From assembly GCF_000317535.1 (NCBI RefSeq), contig NC_019757.1, positions 781,001 to 845,000 of the forward strand: 64,000 nucleotides of DNA, written 5' to 3'. Numbering within the stretch: position 1 is the first letter of the stretch; each line of letters begins with the position of its first letter. Below are positions 46,811-56,388 of this stretch, one piece after another. The stretch is from Cylindrospermum stagnale PCC 7417. Its GTDB lineage: Bacteria > Cyanobacteriota > Cyanobacteriia > Cyanobacteriales > Nostocaceae. A model generated the notes under the pieces. That model saw only the letters and a list, made by a program, of their open reading frames with translations, was not told the DNA's origin and made no database searches. Made by a program: the position numbers and the translations under genes.

Positions 46811-48160
46811 ATGAGCTTCTGTACTAACCTTGACTGTCTTTACCCACACAACCCCGATCCGGCTCGATTTTGTACCAGTTGTGGTAAGCCACTGTTGCTC
46901 AAAGACCGCTATCGCCCGCTTCAGCCCATTGGACGTGGTGGCTTTGGCAGAACGTTTTTAGCTGTGGATGAACACCTTCCCTCCAAACCCAGGTGTGTAA
47001 TCAAACAACTTTGTTTTCCAGAGGCAGATGGGGAAAGCTTTCGTAAAGCAGTGGCATTATTTCGCCAGGAAGCAGTTCGCCTAGATGAGTTGCGGCATCG
47101 CCAAATTCCCCACCTGCTGGCGCACTTTGAACAAGAGAATCGGTTGTATTTGGTGGAGGAATTAATTACGGGACAGACACTAGCCCAGGAATTGCAACAA
47201 AACGGAGTATTTAGCGCCACGCAAATTTGGCACGTGCTAAAAGATTTATTGACCGTGCTGCAATTTGTCCATTCCCGACAAGTGATTCACCGGGATATTA
47301 AGCCAGCAAATATCATGCGAAGGTTGCCGGGTGGGGATCTAGTTTTGATTGACTTTGGAATTGCTAAACAAATCACTGCTACAGCATTCCTACATACGGG
47401 TACGACAATAGGCAGCCCAGAATATATGGCTCCTGAACAAACGCGGGGCAAAGCCTTACCAGCTAGTGATCTCTATAGTTTGGGTGTGACTTGCATTTAC
47501 TTACTAACTGGCATTTCTCCGTTTGATTTGTTTGATCTGACTAGCGATCGCTGGGCATGGCGAGATTATTTGCCTAGTGGTATGATTTTGGACGCTAAAC
47601 TTGCGGAAACTCTGGATAAATTGCTGCACAATGCCCTCTCCCAACGCTACAAATCTGCTGCCGAAGTTTTACAAGCCATGAACTTAGAAGCGCAACTCGT
47701 GAAAAAAAAGCTAATTAATAGCTTAAATTCTGAGGTAGGCGTTGATTATCAAAAGTTGCGCGACTTACTCGCCGCGAGGAAATGGCAACAAGCAGATGAA
47801 GTGACTTGGGTGTTAATGTGTCAGGCTTTATCCAAGCCAATTGGTAGCTATTTTTTTAGTGGCGATATTGAAAGGTTTCCTTGTGAGGATTTACAGATAA
47901 TTGACGAGTTGTGGATGAAGTACAGCCGGGGGCGTTTTGGTTTCACGGTGCAAACCAAAATCTACGAAAGCTATAACAATGATTATGGGCAGTTCTGCGC
48001 TGCTATTGGCTGGAATCTCCCCAACTCAACGAGTCCTGCCCAGAGATTATCTTTTAGTTTGTCAGCACCGATAGGACACCTACCCTCTCACCTTTGGGCT
48101 GGTGGTACTCAATTGTGGCGACACATCAATGCTTTAGCGGCAAAACTGGCAACCTGTTAG
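46811..48160 (+). CDS. Serine/threonine protein kinase with zinc ribbon and GUN4 domain
   Basis: A 449-residue protein. An N-terminal zinc ribbon (CTNLDCLYPHNPDPARFCTSC) precedes a complete kinase domain: GRGGFGRTF, VIKQL lysine, HRDIKPANIM, DFGIAKQ and GSPEYMAPEQTRG. A C-terminal GUN4-like domain follows (VDYQKLRDLLAARKWQQADE and IIDELWMKYSRGRFGFTVQ). GUN4 domains bind tetrapyrroles, so the kinase could respond to a porphyrin; that is inference. No adjacent partner. Confidence 0.92.
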   Translation: MSFCTNLDCLYPHNPDPARFCTSCGKPLLLKDRYRPLQPIGRGGFGRTFLAVDEHLPSKPRCVIKQLCFPEADGESFRKAVALFRQEAVRLDELRHRQIPHLLAHFEQENRLYLVEELITGQTLAQELQQNGVFSATQIWHVLKDLLTVLQFVHSRQVIHRDIKPANIMRRLPGGDLVLIDFGIAKQITATAFLHTGTTIGSPEYMAPEQTRGKALPASDLYSLGVTCIYLLTGISPFDLFDLTSDRWAWRDYLPSGMILDAKLAETLDKLLHNALSQRYKSAAEVLQAMNLEAQLVKKKLINSLNSEVGVDYQKLRDLLAARKWQQADEVTWVLMCQALSKPIGSYFFSGDIERFPCEDLQIIDELWMKYSRGRFGFTVQTKIYESYNNDYGQFCAAIGWNLPNSTSPAQRLSFSLSAPIGHLPSHLWAGGTQLWRHINALAAKLATC

Positions 48161-48200
48161 TATGAGGCTGATATTAACTCACTCGCTTCTCTTGCCAGCT

Positions 48201-48668
48201 TTAGCATTTCGTCAACAACATCCTTTTAGCTTGTTTTGATGTTATTAACTGTGTTGCTTCCCCTAGTGTTAACACTTGTGCTTTTGCAATCTGGCAATCT
48301 TCCAACAGACTCGCAGCTTTTTCAATCAGAGCAATTGCTCGATTAACTTTTCTCGTTTCATCTAAGATAGTTTGATTGATTGGATTATCAATTTTCTCAT
48401 TGGCTGGTAAGTGCAATAGGTGTACTTCTCTGTTGTTTAATCCACTTCTCAACGTATTGGCGCTATATCTGATGCTTTTAGCGTGAGCTATGCGTCCTTT
48501 AGGATTACATGAGAAAAATTCTAGTAAAAACTGGTATTGGGCATCCAGTATTATGTTAACTAACTCAGTCTGGTTTGACTCGATGCCTGTGATGTCAGCA
48601 TTCACGAAACTTGCAATCATTCGTAATTGCTCACAACTAAGAACTAGTAGCGATTCAGGAGTATGCAT
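48201..48668 (-). CDS. Hypothetical helical protein
   Basis: A 155-residue protein, mainly helical, that I do not recognise. Segments include SCEQLRMIASFVNADITGIE and TRKVNRAIALIEKAASLLED. It is divergent from the small gene at 48793, and a perfect inverted repeat lies between them. Confidence 0.6.
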   Translation of the reverse strand: MHTPESLLVLSCEQLRMIASFVNADITGIESNQTELVNIILDAQYQFLLEFFSCNPKGRIAHAKSIRYSANTLRSGLNNREVHLLHLPANEKIDNPINQTILDETRKVNRAIALIEKAASLLEDCQIAKAQVLTLGEATQLITSKQAKRMLLTKC

Positions 48669-48692
48669 ATAATAGTAGTTGCCTGAGAAGGT

Positions 48693-48733
48693 GATTAGAG
48701 GTTGCTAACTTGACCGGGAAACAACCTCTAATC
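48693..48733. promoter_or_regulatory. Perfect inverted repeat between divergent genes
   Basis: GATTAGAGGTTG at 48693-48704 and CAACCTCTAATC at 48722-48733 are exact complements separated by 17 bases. The site lies between two divergent gene starts and could be a hairpin or an operator. There is no T-run. Confidence 0.5.
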
Positions 48734-48792
48734 TATTTAATCTCGTGACGACACGTGAATCAATTTTTTTAATATTTCTTAATAATATTTAT

Positions 48793-48978
48793 ATGGCTAA
48801 CCCTAAAGGTAATCCTGAAACTCTCAAACCATTCACCACTGACAGAGAGGAACCATTGACAGCAAAGCTGACGGTACGAATTACCGAATCAATGGAAACT
48901 GAACTTAAGAAACAAGATAATCCACCTGAATTTGTGCGGGAAGCGATCGCAGAAAAGCTAGATAAACAAGGTAAATAA
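48793..48978 (+). CDS. Small conserved protein, possible ribbon-helix-helix
   Basis: From the ATG at 48793 it has 61 residues: MANPKGNPETLKPF, then PLTAKLTVRITESMETELK and FVREAIAEKL. The beta strand (TAKLTVRITESM) followed by two helices matches a ribbon-helix-helix fold, as in CopG-type DNA-binding proteins of which cyanobacteria have many. It may bind the adjacent inverted repeat; that is inference. Confidence 0.7.
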   Translation: MANPKGNPETLKPFTTDREEPLTAKLTVRITESMETELKKQDNPPEFVREAIAEKLDKQGK

Positions 48979-49070
48979 TCCAGCTATACAAGCAGGTGAG
49001 GTGTTTCCTATATTGTCCGATAAATTATCTGATAACTTAGATGAAGTTAAGGTTGATTGTGATTGATTCT

Positions 49071-49787
49071 ATGTTATCTACAGCATATCTATTGGTATCT
49101 CACGGAAGTCGTGATCCGCGCCCAGAAATGGCGATGCAGCAACTGGCAAAGCTGGTGTGTGAGAAATTACCAGATAGTAAACAACTGGTTGGCATAGCTG
49201 CTTTGGAATTGAGTGCTCAACCTTTACATGAACAGATTAGACAATTTGCCGAGAGTGCTTTAGCCTCTGGGTGCAGTAGCCTAAAAATTGTCCCGCTGTT
49301 TCTGCTGCCGGGAGTACACGTGATGACAGATATACCCGCAGAAGTAGCACTGGCGCAACAGGCTATTGGTGAAGATATGATGATTGACTTGCTACCTTAT
49401 TTAGGCACTCACCCCGGTTTCGGGAAGTTGCTGGCCCGTCCATTGGCTAATATAAAAGCAGAGGCAGCGATTTTGTTAGCTCACGGCAGCCGTCGTCCTG
49501 GTTCCCAAGAGCAATTGTCAGCAACGGCAGATAATCTGGGAGCAGTGGTAGCTTGTTGGGCTGTGCCTCCTAGTTTAGAATCACGAGTGAAAGAGTTGGT
49601 AGCTGCTGGCTCTCGGCAAATTGCAATTTTGTCATATTTTTTATTCGCTGGTGGCATAACCGATGCGATCGCTAAATCAGTAGAAGAGCTAAAATTACAA
49701 TTTCCGGGGGTGACTTTCCAATTGACGGAACCTTTGGGAGCGAGTCCAGAATTAGCTCTGCTGATTTGCAATTTAATAGACACATGA
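49071..49787 (+). CDS. sirB: Sirohydrochlorin chelatase (CbiX/SirB type)
   Basis: This enzyme inserts iron or cobalt into sirohydrochlorin on the way to siroheme or cobalamin. It has two CbiX-like halves, with YLLVSHGSRDPRPEMAMQQL at the start and ILLAHGSRRPGSQEQLSATA in the second, each carrying the metal-binding histidine. The ATG at 49071 (238 residues) matches the family N terminus; an in-frame ATG at 49041 is the alternative. It overlaps cobA by four bases (ATGA). Confidence 0.9.
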   Translation: MLSTAYLLVSHGSRDPRPEMAMQQLAKLVCEKLPDSKQLVGIAALELSAQPLHEQIRQFAESALASGCSSLKIVPLFLLPGVHVMTDIPAEVALAQQAIGEDMMIDLLPYLGTHPGFGKLLARPLANIKAEAAILLAHGSRRPGSQEQLSATADNLGAVVACWAVPPSLESRVKELVAAGSRQIAILSYFLFAGGITDAIAKSVEELKLQFPGVTFQLTEPLGASPELALLICNLIDT

Positions 49788-50563
49788 ACTCCACAGACAA
49801 GGAGGGGAAAAAGCTTTTGGGTAAGGTTTATTTGGTAGGTGCGGGGCCCGGAGATCCAGGATTGATCACCCTCAAAGGCAAAGGTTTGTTGGGGTGTGCA
49901 GATGTCGTTGTCTATGATGCCTTGGTGAGTCCGGCGATTTTGGCAATGATTAATCCCCAAGCAGAGCAAATTAATGCTGGTAAGCGGATGGGGAGACATT
50001 CACTGTTGCAGGAAGAAACCACCCAACTGCTGATCGAGAAAGTGCAAGATCATGCCATAGTAGTGCGACTCAAAGGCGGTGATCCGTTTATCTTTGGTCG
50101 CGGTGGCGAAGAAATGGCAGAATTAGTAGAAGCGGGAATTGCCGTGGAAGTTGTGCCCGGTATCACATCGGGGATTGCCGCCGCTGCTTATGCAGGTATT
50201 CCCTTAACTCATCGACTGTATAGTTCTTCAGTGACATTTGTTACTGGTCACGAGTCGGCAGGTAAATATCGACCGAAAGTAAACTGGAATGCGATCGCCC
50301 AAGGTGCCGAAACAATAGTAATTTATATGGGCATTCACAATCTGCCCTACATAGTCGAACAGTTAAGTTTAGCTGGGTTGAGTTTAGACACACCCATTGG
50401 TTTAGTGCGTTGGGGTACAAGGCCAGAACAAGAAGAATTAATTGGCCAGTTGGGGACAATTGTTGAGCAAGTAGAGCAAACTAAATTTAGCGCCCCGGCG
50501 ATCGCAGTAGTCGGGCCAGTGGTTAATCTGCACGGTATTTTGTCTGGCTGTCGTCCAGTTTGA
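49784..50563 (+). CDS. cobA: Uroporphyrinogen-III C-methyltransferase
   Basis: CobA adds two methyl groups to uroporphyrinogen III, giving precorrin-2 for siroheme and vitamin B12. The 259-residue protein has GKVYLVGAGPGDPGLITLKG, YDALVS, RLKGGDPFIFGRGGEEMAEL and VVPGITSGIAAAAYAGIPLT. It starts at ATG 49784 inside the sirB stop (ATGA), so the two are translationally coupled. Siroheme is the cofactor of nitrite and sulfite reductases. Confidence 0.95.
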   Translation: MNSTDKEGKKLLGKVYLVGAGPGDPGLITLKGKGLLGCADVVVYDALVSPAILAMINPQAEQINAGKRMGRHSLLQEETTQLLIEKVQDHAIVVRLKGGDPFIFGRGGEEMAELVEAGIAVEVVPGITSGIAAAAYAGIPLTHRLYSSSVTFVTGHESAGKYRPKVNWNAIAQGAETIVIYMGIHNLPYIVEQLSLAGLSLDTPIGLVRWGTRPEQEELIGQLGTIVEQVEQTKFSAPAIAVVGPVVNLHGILSGCRPV

Positions 50564-50715
50564 TAATTCGCGCCAAAAACACAGCCCCGGCAACCGTTTC
50601 GGGAACTTTGACTGCTAGTTTTTTGGATTTATCTGCTATATAAATCCTAGACAAGTCTAGACATTTACTTCTTACTTCAACGGGAGCATGGGAGCGGTTA
50701 TCCCTCAGTAAGCTT
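50564..50715 (-). ncRNA. Possible omega RNA / right end of the TnpB element
   Basis: The 150 bases downstream of tnpB on the minus strand carry no gene but hold hairpins, including CTAGACAAGTCTAG at 50647-50660 and GGGAGCATGGGAGCGGTTATCCC nearby. TnpB proteins use a guide RNA that overlaps or follows the 3' end of the gene, so this is where such an RNA and the element end would be. The RNA itself is predicted only from position. Confidence 0.4.
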
Positions 50716-51795
50716 TTACGCCACAGCCTGACGCGATAAGTTAATTGCTGCATTTAGATCCCTGTCCATCTCAAAACCACAGTTTTCACAGTGATAAGTC
50801 CTTTGAGATAAAGAAAGTTCCTCTTTCTTGTGTCCACAATGAGAACAGGTTTTACTAGAGGGATACCATCTATCAGCAATAAAGATTTTACAACCAAACT
50901 TTTTAGCTTTATATTCTAGCTGACGTTTAAACTCATAAAATCCGCAGTCAGCTATTACTTGAGCTAATTTCTCATTTTTCAACATCCCTAAAACATTTAA
51001 ATCTTCTACTACTATTTTGGCGTGGTTTTTGCATAAATAGGTAGTGATTTTGTGGAGAGTGTCTTTTCTCAAGTTGGCTATTCTTCCATGATGTCTAGCT
51101 AACTTTATTTTGCTTTTAAGTCTATTGCTAGAACCTTTAGACTTCTTAGCAAGAGAGCGAGACAATTTTTGTAATTTGGAGAGATTTTGTTGGTAATGTT
51201 TAGTCTGAGGGAAAACTACTCCAGTGCTTAAAGTAGCTAATTGTTTTACTCCTAAGTCTACACCAACAACATCGTGCTGTTTTAAGGTTGGTTTAGATTC
51301 TTGCTCATAACTCAAAGCAATATACCAACTATCAGCAGTTTTAGAAATAGTGAGACTTTTACAGGTAGTATGTGGTAATCCCTCATAGGTTTTTACCCAT
51401 CCAATAGTAGGTAATTTTATTGATTTACCACCTACAGGAATTGGTTTACCACTGTTGTCAATAGTAAAACTATCATTTTTCCCTTTTTTTTTGAAGCTAG
51501 GATATTTAGCTAGCCCTTGGAAAAACCTCTTGAAGGCTTCACCCAAGTGATCAAAGGCATATTGAGTGATTTTCTGACAAATACCTTTTTCTTTAATCCA
51601 GGTGAATTCAGGTTTAACATAGTTATTAAAGAACTTTTTCAGAAGATACTTGTCGGGCTTTAATCCATCTTTGTACAAATCTTGCCAAGTGGCTATTCCC
51701 CAGTTAAAAGTAAACCTAGCTATCCCAGCGTGTTTACACATTAATAGTTCTTGGGATTTAGTCAGTTTGAGTTTTGTTTTAATGGATAAAAGCAT
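50716..51795 (-). CDS. tnpB: TnpB-type RNA-guided nuclease, IS200/IS605 family (solitary)
   Basis: A 359-residue intact TnpB. The RuvC catalytic residues are Asp180 (VGVDLG), Glu264 (VVEDLN) and Asp346 (MDRDLNAAIN). The zinc finger is CSHC at 317-320 and CENC at 336-339. There is no TnpA transposase next to it, so it belongs to the solitary type that depends on TnpA elsewhere. It separates the siroheme genes from the hybrid kinase gene. Confidence 0.95.
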   Translation of the reverse strand: MLLSIKTKLKLTKSQELLMCKHAGIARFTFNWGIATWQDLYKDGLKPDKYLLKKFFNNYVKPEFTWIKEKGICQKITQYAFDHLGEAFKRFFQGLAKYPSFKKKGKNDSFTIDNSGKPIPVGGKSIKLPTIGWVKTYEGLPHTTCKSLTISKTADSWYIALSYEQESKPTLKQHDVVGVDLGVKQLATLSTGVVFPQTKHYQQNLSKLQKLSRSLAKKSKGSSNRLKSKIKLARHHGRIANLRKDTLHKITTYLCKNHAKIVVEDLNVLGMLKNEKLAQVIADCGFYEFKRQLEYKAKKFGCKIFIADRWYPSSKTCSHCGHKKEELSLSQRTYHCENCGFEMDRDLNAAINLSRQAVA

Positions 51796-52284
51796 TGACT
51801 GAATTCAACACTGTACTCTAGTTAATATTATACAAAAGACGGATGAAAATTTAGCACGATAGCCAAAAAAATCCTTCTTCAACTTAGATAATGACTTTCA
51901 TACTCTCCTGTTGCCCTGTTAATCGCTAGAAGAAAAGCGAATAGAGTTAAAAGCTAATAGTAATTTCATCAAAGGCAAGGGAAAAGAAAATAAGAGGTAG
52001 TCAAAATTTTTCTATATTTGTCTAGCTTTGTCTAGGTTATTGGTTACTAGTAAATAACTCTTTTTTTTACCTTTGCCCTCAGTAAAGGAGTGCTTACTGA
52101 GGATAAAATCTTGGTCAGAGGTCAAGAAAGTCATTACCCCAATATTCATCTCGTCACTCGCACTCAGATGAGTGCGAGGTAGATTTTGGCTGAAACTCGA
52201 AAATTCTCTGCCTTAGGAGTAATTTATATAAAGTAAAAATTGAGTTTGAATGAAAGTGACTGTGTATATACGGATTAATGCCTC
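51796..52284. other. Intergenic region with 22-base palindrome
   Basis: No gene. CTCGCACTCA and TGAGTGCGAG at 52157-52178 form a 10-base stem with a two-base loop. It lies upstream of the hybrid kinase gene and may be a repeat, a terminator-like structure or a binding site. The left part may include the other end of the TnpB element. Confidence 0.45.
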
Positions 52285-55200
52285 ATGAAGCGCGATCGCA
52301 CAGGTAAGTTTGTTAGTAATTGGGATTCTGAGACTAAAGAACAGGTTAGTGTCACGCTTACCGCTACTGCATGGCGACTACTAGAGGAGCAAGCTCAAAA
52401 GCTAGGAATTTCTCGCTCTGAAGTGATTGAACACATTGCCCGCAGCTTGGGAAATGAACAACATCTCGATTCCAATATTCATGGGGCGGATGCTGAAAAC
52501 TCTTGGCGACAATTGGGCAGAGTTATCAGCCAGGATCAGCATCCCCAACTCATCGCGGCTCAAGAAATTGAACGCCAGGTGACAGTGATCCTTGAAAGTA
52601 TTACCGATGCTTTTGTTGCCTTTGATCGCAATTGGTACTACACCTATGTGAATCAGGCAGCAGTTGAAATTTTGCACAAAACACCAGAGGAACTGATTGG
52701 AAAACACGTTTGGAACGAGGTGTTTCCTGAACTTGTAGGTGGGATGGCCTACCAAGAATTCCATCGAGCAATAGCGGAACAGGTGCCGGTCACTTGGGAA
52801 GAATTTGGGGAGCCTGTTCAGTGTTGGTTAGAAGTGAATGCCTATCCGTCTGCCGAGGGTGTGGCGGTTTATTTTCGTGATATCACAAAGCGCAAGCAGG
52901 CTGAGGCAGAGCGAGAGCGGTTGCTGCAAGATCTGGAAACTGAACGCACCCGATTTAAAGCGGTTTTGCAACAAATGCCTGCTGGGGTGATGATTGCCGA
53001 TGCCGCTTCTGGTAAGCTGATTCTGGCCAACGAGCAAGCTAAACAGATTGTGGGGTACGGCTATGAACAGTCGCTTGAGCTTGAGGAGTATATGCCTATT
53101 ACTCCATTTGACGCCTTTCGCTCCGACGGACAGCTCTATGCCCCTAATGAGTACCCGCTAGCGCGATCGCTCTTGAGGGGTGAAGTGGTTTCTAACGAAG
53201 AAATGGAACTACATCAAAGTGATGGCAGCCAGATGTTTCTCCATGTAAATTCTGCACCAATTCTTAATCACCAGAATCAAATTGTTGCAGCCGTTGTCGT
53301 CTTCCAAAATGTCACCGAGCGCAAGCAGGCTCTTGAGCAACTACTCAAGAACCTCCAGCAAAAAGAAGAAATTCAGCAATTCCTGATCGAATTGAATGAT
53401 CTAATTCGTGCCATTCAAGACCCGAAGGAAATTATGTGGCAGGTGGTTCGCGCCACAGGGCAGCATTTCCAAGTCACTCGCTGTACCTACGGTGAAATTG
53501 ATTCCACCCAGGAATATGTGATCGTCGATCGCGACTATTGCAATGGTGTAATGAGCGTGATCGGTAGACATCACATGGATTCCTTTGGTTCGGAAATTAT
53601 TGCTGAGTTGAAGCAGGGCAAAACAATCGTTGTGGATGATGTCGATATCGATCCTCGGACTGCCGGCTCTGGAGCAGCTACCTTTGACGCTATTGAGACG
53701 AAGTCTCTGCTGTGTGTTCCCTTGGTGAAAGAAGGACGGTTTGTGGCGCTATTTGTGCTGCACCATGTTGCTCCCAGGCAGTGGACAGAAGATGACATCG
53801 CAGTCATGGAGCGAATTGCCCAAAAAACCTGGCTAGCCGTGGAGCGATCGCGGGCAGAAGCGGAATCGCGAGAAAGCAGAGCTAGGCTGCAATTGGCGTT
53901 GATGGTCGGACGGATGGGAACTTGGGACTGGGATATACAGATGAATACGATCACCTGGTCAGATGGTCACTTCGCCATAATCGGACTTCAACCAAACGAT
54001 TGCAAACCAAGCTATGAACTCTGGATCAAGAGCGTTCATCCAGAAGACTTAGCAAAAACAGAAGTAGCACTTCAACAAGCCATGCTCAACAGAACAGAGT
54101 ATCACCACGAATATCGAACAGTTTGGGCAGATGGCTCCATTCATTGGACAGAAGCGAGAGGACAATTTACTTACAATCTAGAGGGACAGCCTACGCGGAT
54201 GATTGGCCTTGTGATTAACATCACAGAACGCAAGCAGGCTGAACAAGAGCGGGAACAATTGCTAGAACGCGAACGAATTGCCTGTGCTCAAGTAGAAGCA
54301 GCACAGCGTCAACTAGCAACCATTTTTGAAACCTCTCCGGTGGGAATTGCCCTGTTAAATGCACAGCAGCAATTTATTGCCATTAATCAAGCACTAGCAG
54401 AAATCAACGGACTAACCTGCGAACAACACTTAGGGCATTCCATTCCCGAACTTTTTGGTCAATCTGATCCAAAATTAGTCGAACTCTTTGATGAAATCTA
54501 CACTACAGGCAATCCTTTTATCTCACCTAGCCTTGCTGTCAACGTTCCCGGACGTAACGATCGCCAACCGGGTCACTACAACGTTCACTATCTGCCAACA
54601 ACAAACTCAAACCATCAGGTAGAAGACGTTTTAGTGTATGTCGTAGATGTGACGGACCAAGTACGGTTAGAGCGTGCCCAACGCTTTCTTTCAGAAGCGA
54701 GTGCAGTCCTGGCCTCTTCTCTCGATTATCAAACCACCCTAGAGCGAGTGGCAAAGCTGGCAGTACCTGAGTTGGCAGATTGGTGTACAGTGCATATTGT
54801 TGCAGAAGATGGCTCAATCGAGCAAATTACTGTTGCTCATGCCGACCCTGCTAAACTCGAATGGGCCGACAAAATCAGACATAAATATCCCCTAGACCCG
54901 GATGCTGCTCGCGGTGCTGCATTTACACTACGAACTGGGCAATCAGATTTGTTGGTGGATATTCCAGATGAGTTGGTCGTACAAGCAGCCCGTGATCCAG
55001 AACATTTAGAAATTTTGCGGCAGGTTGGGTTTAAATCTGTAATGACAGTGCCACTACGAACCCAAGCACGAATTCTCGGAGTTATTTCCTTTGTTTCAGC
55101 CGAGTCTGGGCGATTATACGACGGAAGCAATTTGCAACTAGCCGAGGAACTGGCTCGCCGTGCTTCCTTAGCAATCGACAATGCTCAGTTGTATCAGTTA

Positions 55201-56352
55201 GCTCAACGCGATCGCGCCAAAGCCGAATCTGCTAACCGGGTGAAAGACGAATTTTTGGCCGTACTGTCCCATGAACTGCGATCGCCTCTCAATCCAATTC
55301 TCGGCTGGACACAAATGCTCAGAGGTAAGCGGCTAGATGCCGCAAAAGTCGACCGAGCCTTAGAAACAATCGAACGCAATGCCAAGCTGCAAGCGCAATT
55401 GATTGAGGACTTATTAGATGTCTCTCGCATCCTACAAGGAAAAATGACGTTAAACGTCGCTCCAGTTAAACTAGCTGCCACGATTGAAGCAGCCTTAGAA
55501 ACGGTACGACTGGCAGCATCCGCCAAGAGCATTCAAATTCAGACCACACTCAACCCAATTTCCGGAACCGTTTTAGGTGATATGAACCGCCTACAACAGG
55601 TTATCTGGAATCTTGTCTCCAATGCCGTCAAGTTCACACCACCTGGAGGGCGAGTCAAGGTACAACTATCACAGGTTGGCATTTATGCTCAGATTCAAGT
55701 CAAAGACACTGGAATTGGCATCAGTTCAGAGTTTTTGCCCCATGTGTTTGAATACTTCCGGCAAGAAGATGGCACCACCACCCGAAAATTCGGCGGACTG
55801 GGATTAGGATTAGCGATCGCGCGCCATTTTACTGAACTGCATGGAGGAACAGTTCAAGCCAGCAGTCAGGGAGAAAATTTAGGGACAACATTCACCGTCC
55901 AACTACCGTTAAAACTGATCGAGCAGGAACTATCTTTTGATCACAGCCAATTAGAAAGTGTGGCCCATTTAACAGGCATTCAGATATTGGTCGTGGATGA
56001 TGATGCAGATATCCGAGAGTTGACCGCATTCATCCTCACACAATCTGGCGCACAAGTGACGACAGCCGCAACGGCAGCACAGGCATTAGACCGCTTGAAT
56101 CAGTCTGTCCCTGATTTGCTACTGTGTGACATCGGTATGCCAGAAATGGATGGCTATTTCTTAATTCGGCAAATTAGAAAGTGGCCAGATGAACTGGGAG
56201 GAAACATTAAAGCGATCGCCCTCACAGCTTATGCCGGAGAAATAAACCAGCAACAAGCCTTAGCTGCCGGATTTCAGATGCATATTTCCAAGCCTGTTGA
56301 ACCGGATAATTTAGTGCAGGCAATTATCAAATTACTTCATCCCATCGGGTGA
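52285..56352 (+). CDS. Multi-PAS/GAF hybrid histidine kinase with receiver domain
   Basis: A 1355-residue sensor kinase. Residues about 20-62 look like a ribbon-helix-helix module (QVSVTLTATAWRLLEEQAQ then LGISRSEVIEHIARSL). Then come PAS and GAF domains: PAS near 90-205 (YYTYVNQAAVEILHKTPEEL), PAS near 215-345, GAF near 365-530, PAS near 535-655, PAS near 670-800, GAF near 800-960. The HisKA domain has the phospho-accepting His at about 996 (LSHELRSPL). HATPase follows with NAVKFTPPGG, DTGIGI and GLGLGLAI. The receiver domain ends the protein with Asp at 1282 (LLLCDIGMPEMDG). Signal and output are unknown. Confidence 0.93.
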   Translation: MKRDRTGKFVSNWDSETKEQVSVTLTATAWRLLEEQAQKLGISRSEVIEHIARSLGNEQHLDSNIHGADAENSWRQLGRVISQDQHPQLIAAQEIERQVTVILESITDAFVAFDRNWYYTYVNQAAVEILHKTPEELIGKHVWNEVFPELVGGMAYQEFHRAIAEQVPVTWEEFGEPVQCWLEVNAYPSAEGVAVYFRDITKRKQAEAERERLLQDLETERTRFKAVLQQMPAGVMIADAASGKLILANEQAKQIVGYGYEQSLELEEYMPITPFDAFRSDGQLYAPNEYPLARSLLRGEVVSNEEMELHQSDGSQMFLHVNSAPILNHQNQIVAAVVVFQNVTERKQALEQLLKNLQQKEEIQQFLIELNDLIRAIQDPKEIMWQVVRATGQHFQVTRCTYGEIDSTQEYVIVDRDYCNGVMSVIGRHHMDSFGSEIIAELKQGKTIVVDDVDIDPRTAGSGAATFDAIETKSLLCVPLVKEGRFVALFVLHHVAPRQWTEDDIAVMERIAQKTWLAVERSRAEAESRESRARLQLALMVGRMGTWDWDIQMNTITWSDGHFAIIGLQPNDCKPSYELWIKSVHPEDLAKTEVALQQAMLNRTEYHHEYRTVWADGSIHWTEARGQFTYNLEGQPTRMIGLVINITERKQAEQEREQLLERERIACAQVEAAQRQLATIFETSPVGIALLNAQQQFIAINQALAEINGLTCEQHLGHSIPELFGQSDPKLVELFDEIYTTGNPFISPSLAVNVPGRNDRQPGHYNVHYLPTTNSNHQVEDVLVYVVDVTDQVRLERAQRFLSEASAVLASSLDYQTTLERVAKLAVPELADWCTVHIVAEDGSIEQITVAHADPAKLEWADKIRHKYPLDPDAARGAAFTLRTGQSDLLVDIPDELVVQAARDPEHLEILRQVGFKSVMTVPLRTQARILGVISFVSAESGRLYDGSNLQLAEELARRASLAIDNAQLYQLAQRDRAKAESANRVKDEFLAVLSHELRSPLNPILGWTQMLRGKRLDAAKVDRALETIERNAKLQAQLIEDLLDVSRILQGKMTLNVAPVKLAATIEAALETVRLAASAKSIQIQTTLNPISGTVLGDMNRLQQVIWNLVSNAVKFTPPGGRVKVQLSQVGIYAQIQVKDTGIGISSEFLPHVFEYFRQEDGTTTRKFGGLGLGLAIARHFTELHGGTVQASSQGENLGTTFTVQLPLKLIEQELSFDHSQLESVAHLTGIQILVVDDDADIRELTAFILTQSGAQVTTAATAAQALDRLNQSVPDLLLCDIGMPEMDGYFLIRQIRKWPDELGGNIKAIALTAYAGEINQQQALAAGFQMHISKPVEPDNLVQAIIKLLHPIG

Positions 56353-56388
56353 GGCAAATCATTACAGCCTTAATTAGGGCTAAGATTA

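Noticed and set aside
54539-55532. Minus-strand frames in the hybrid kinase gene
   Set aside because: The plus strand has continuous PAS, GAF and kinase motifs.
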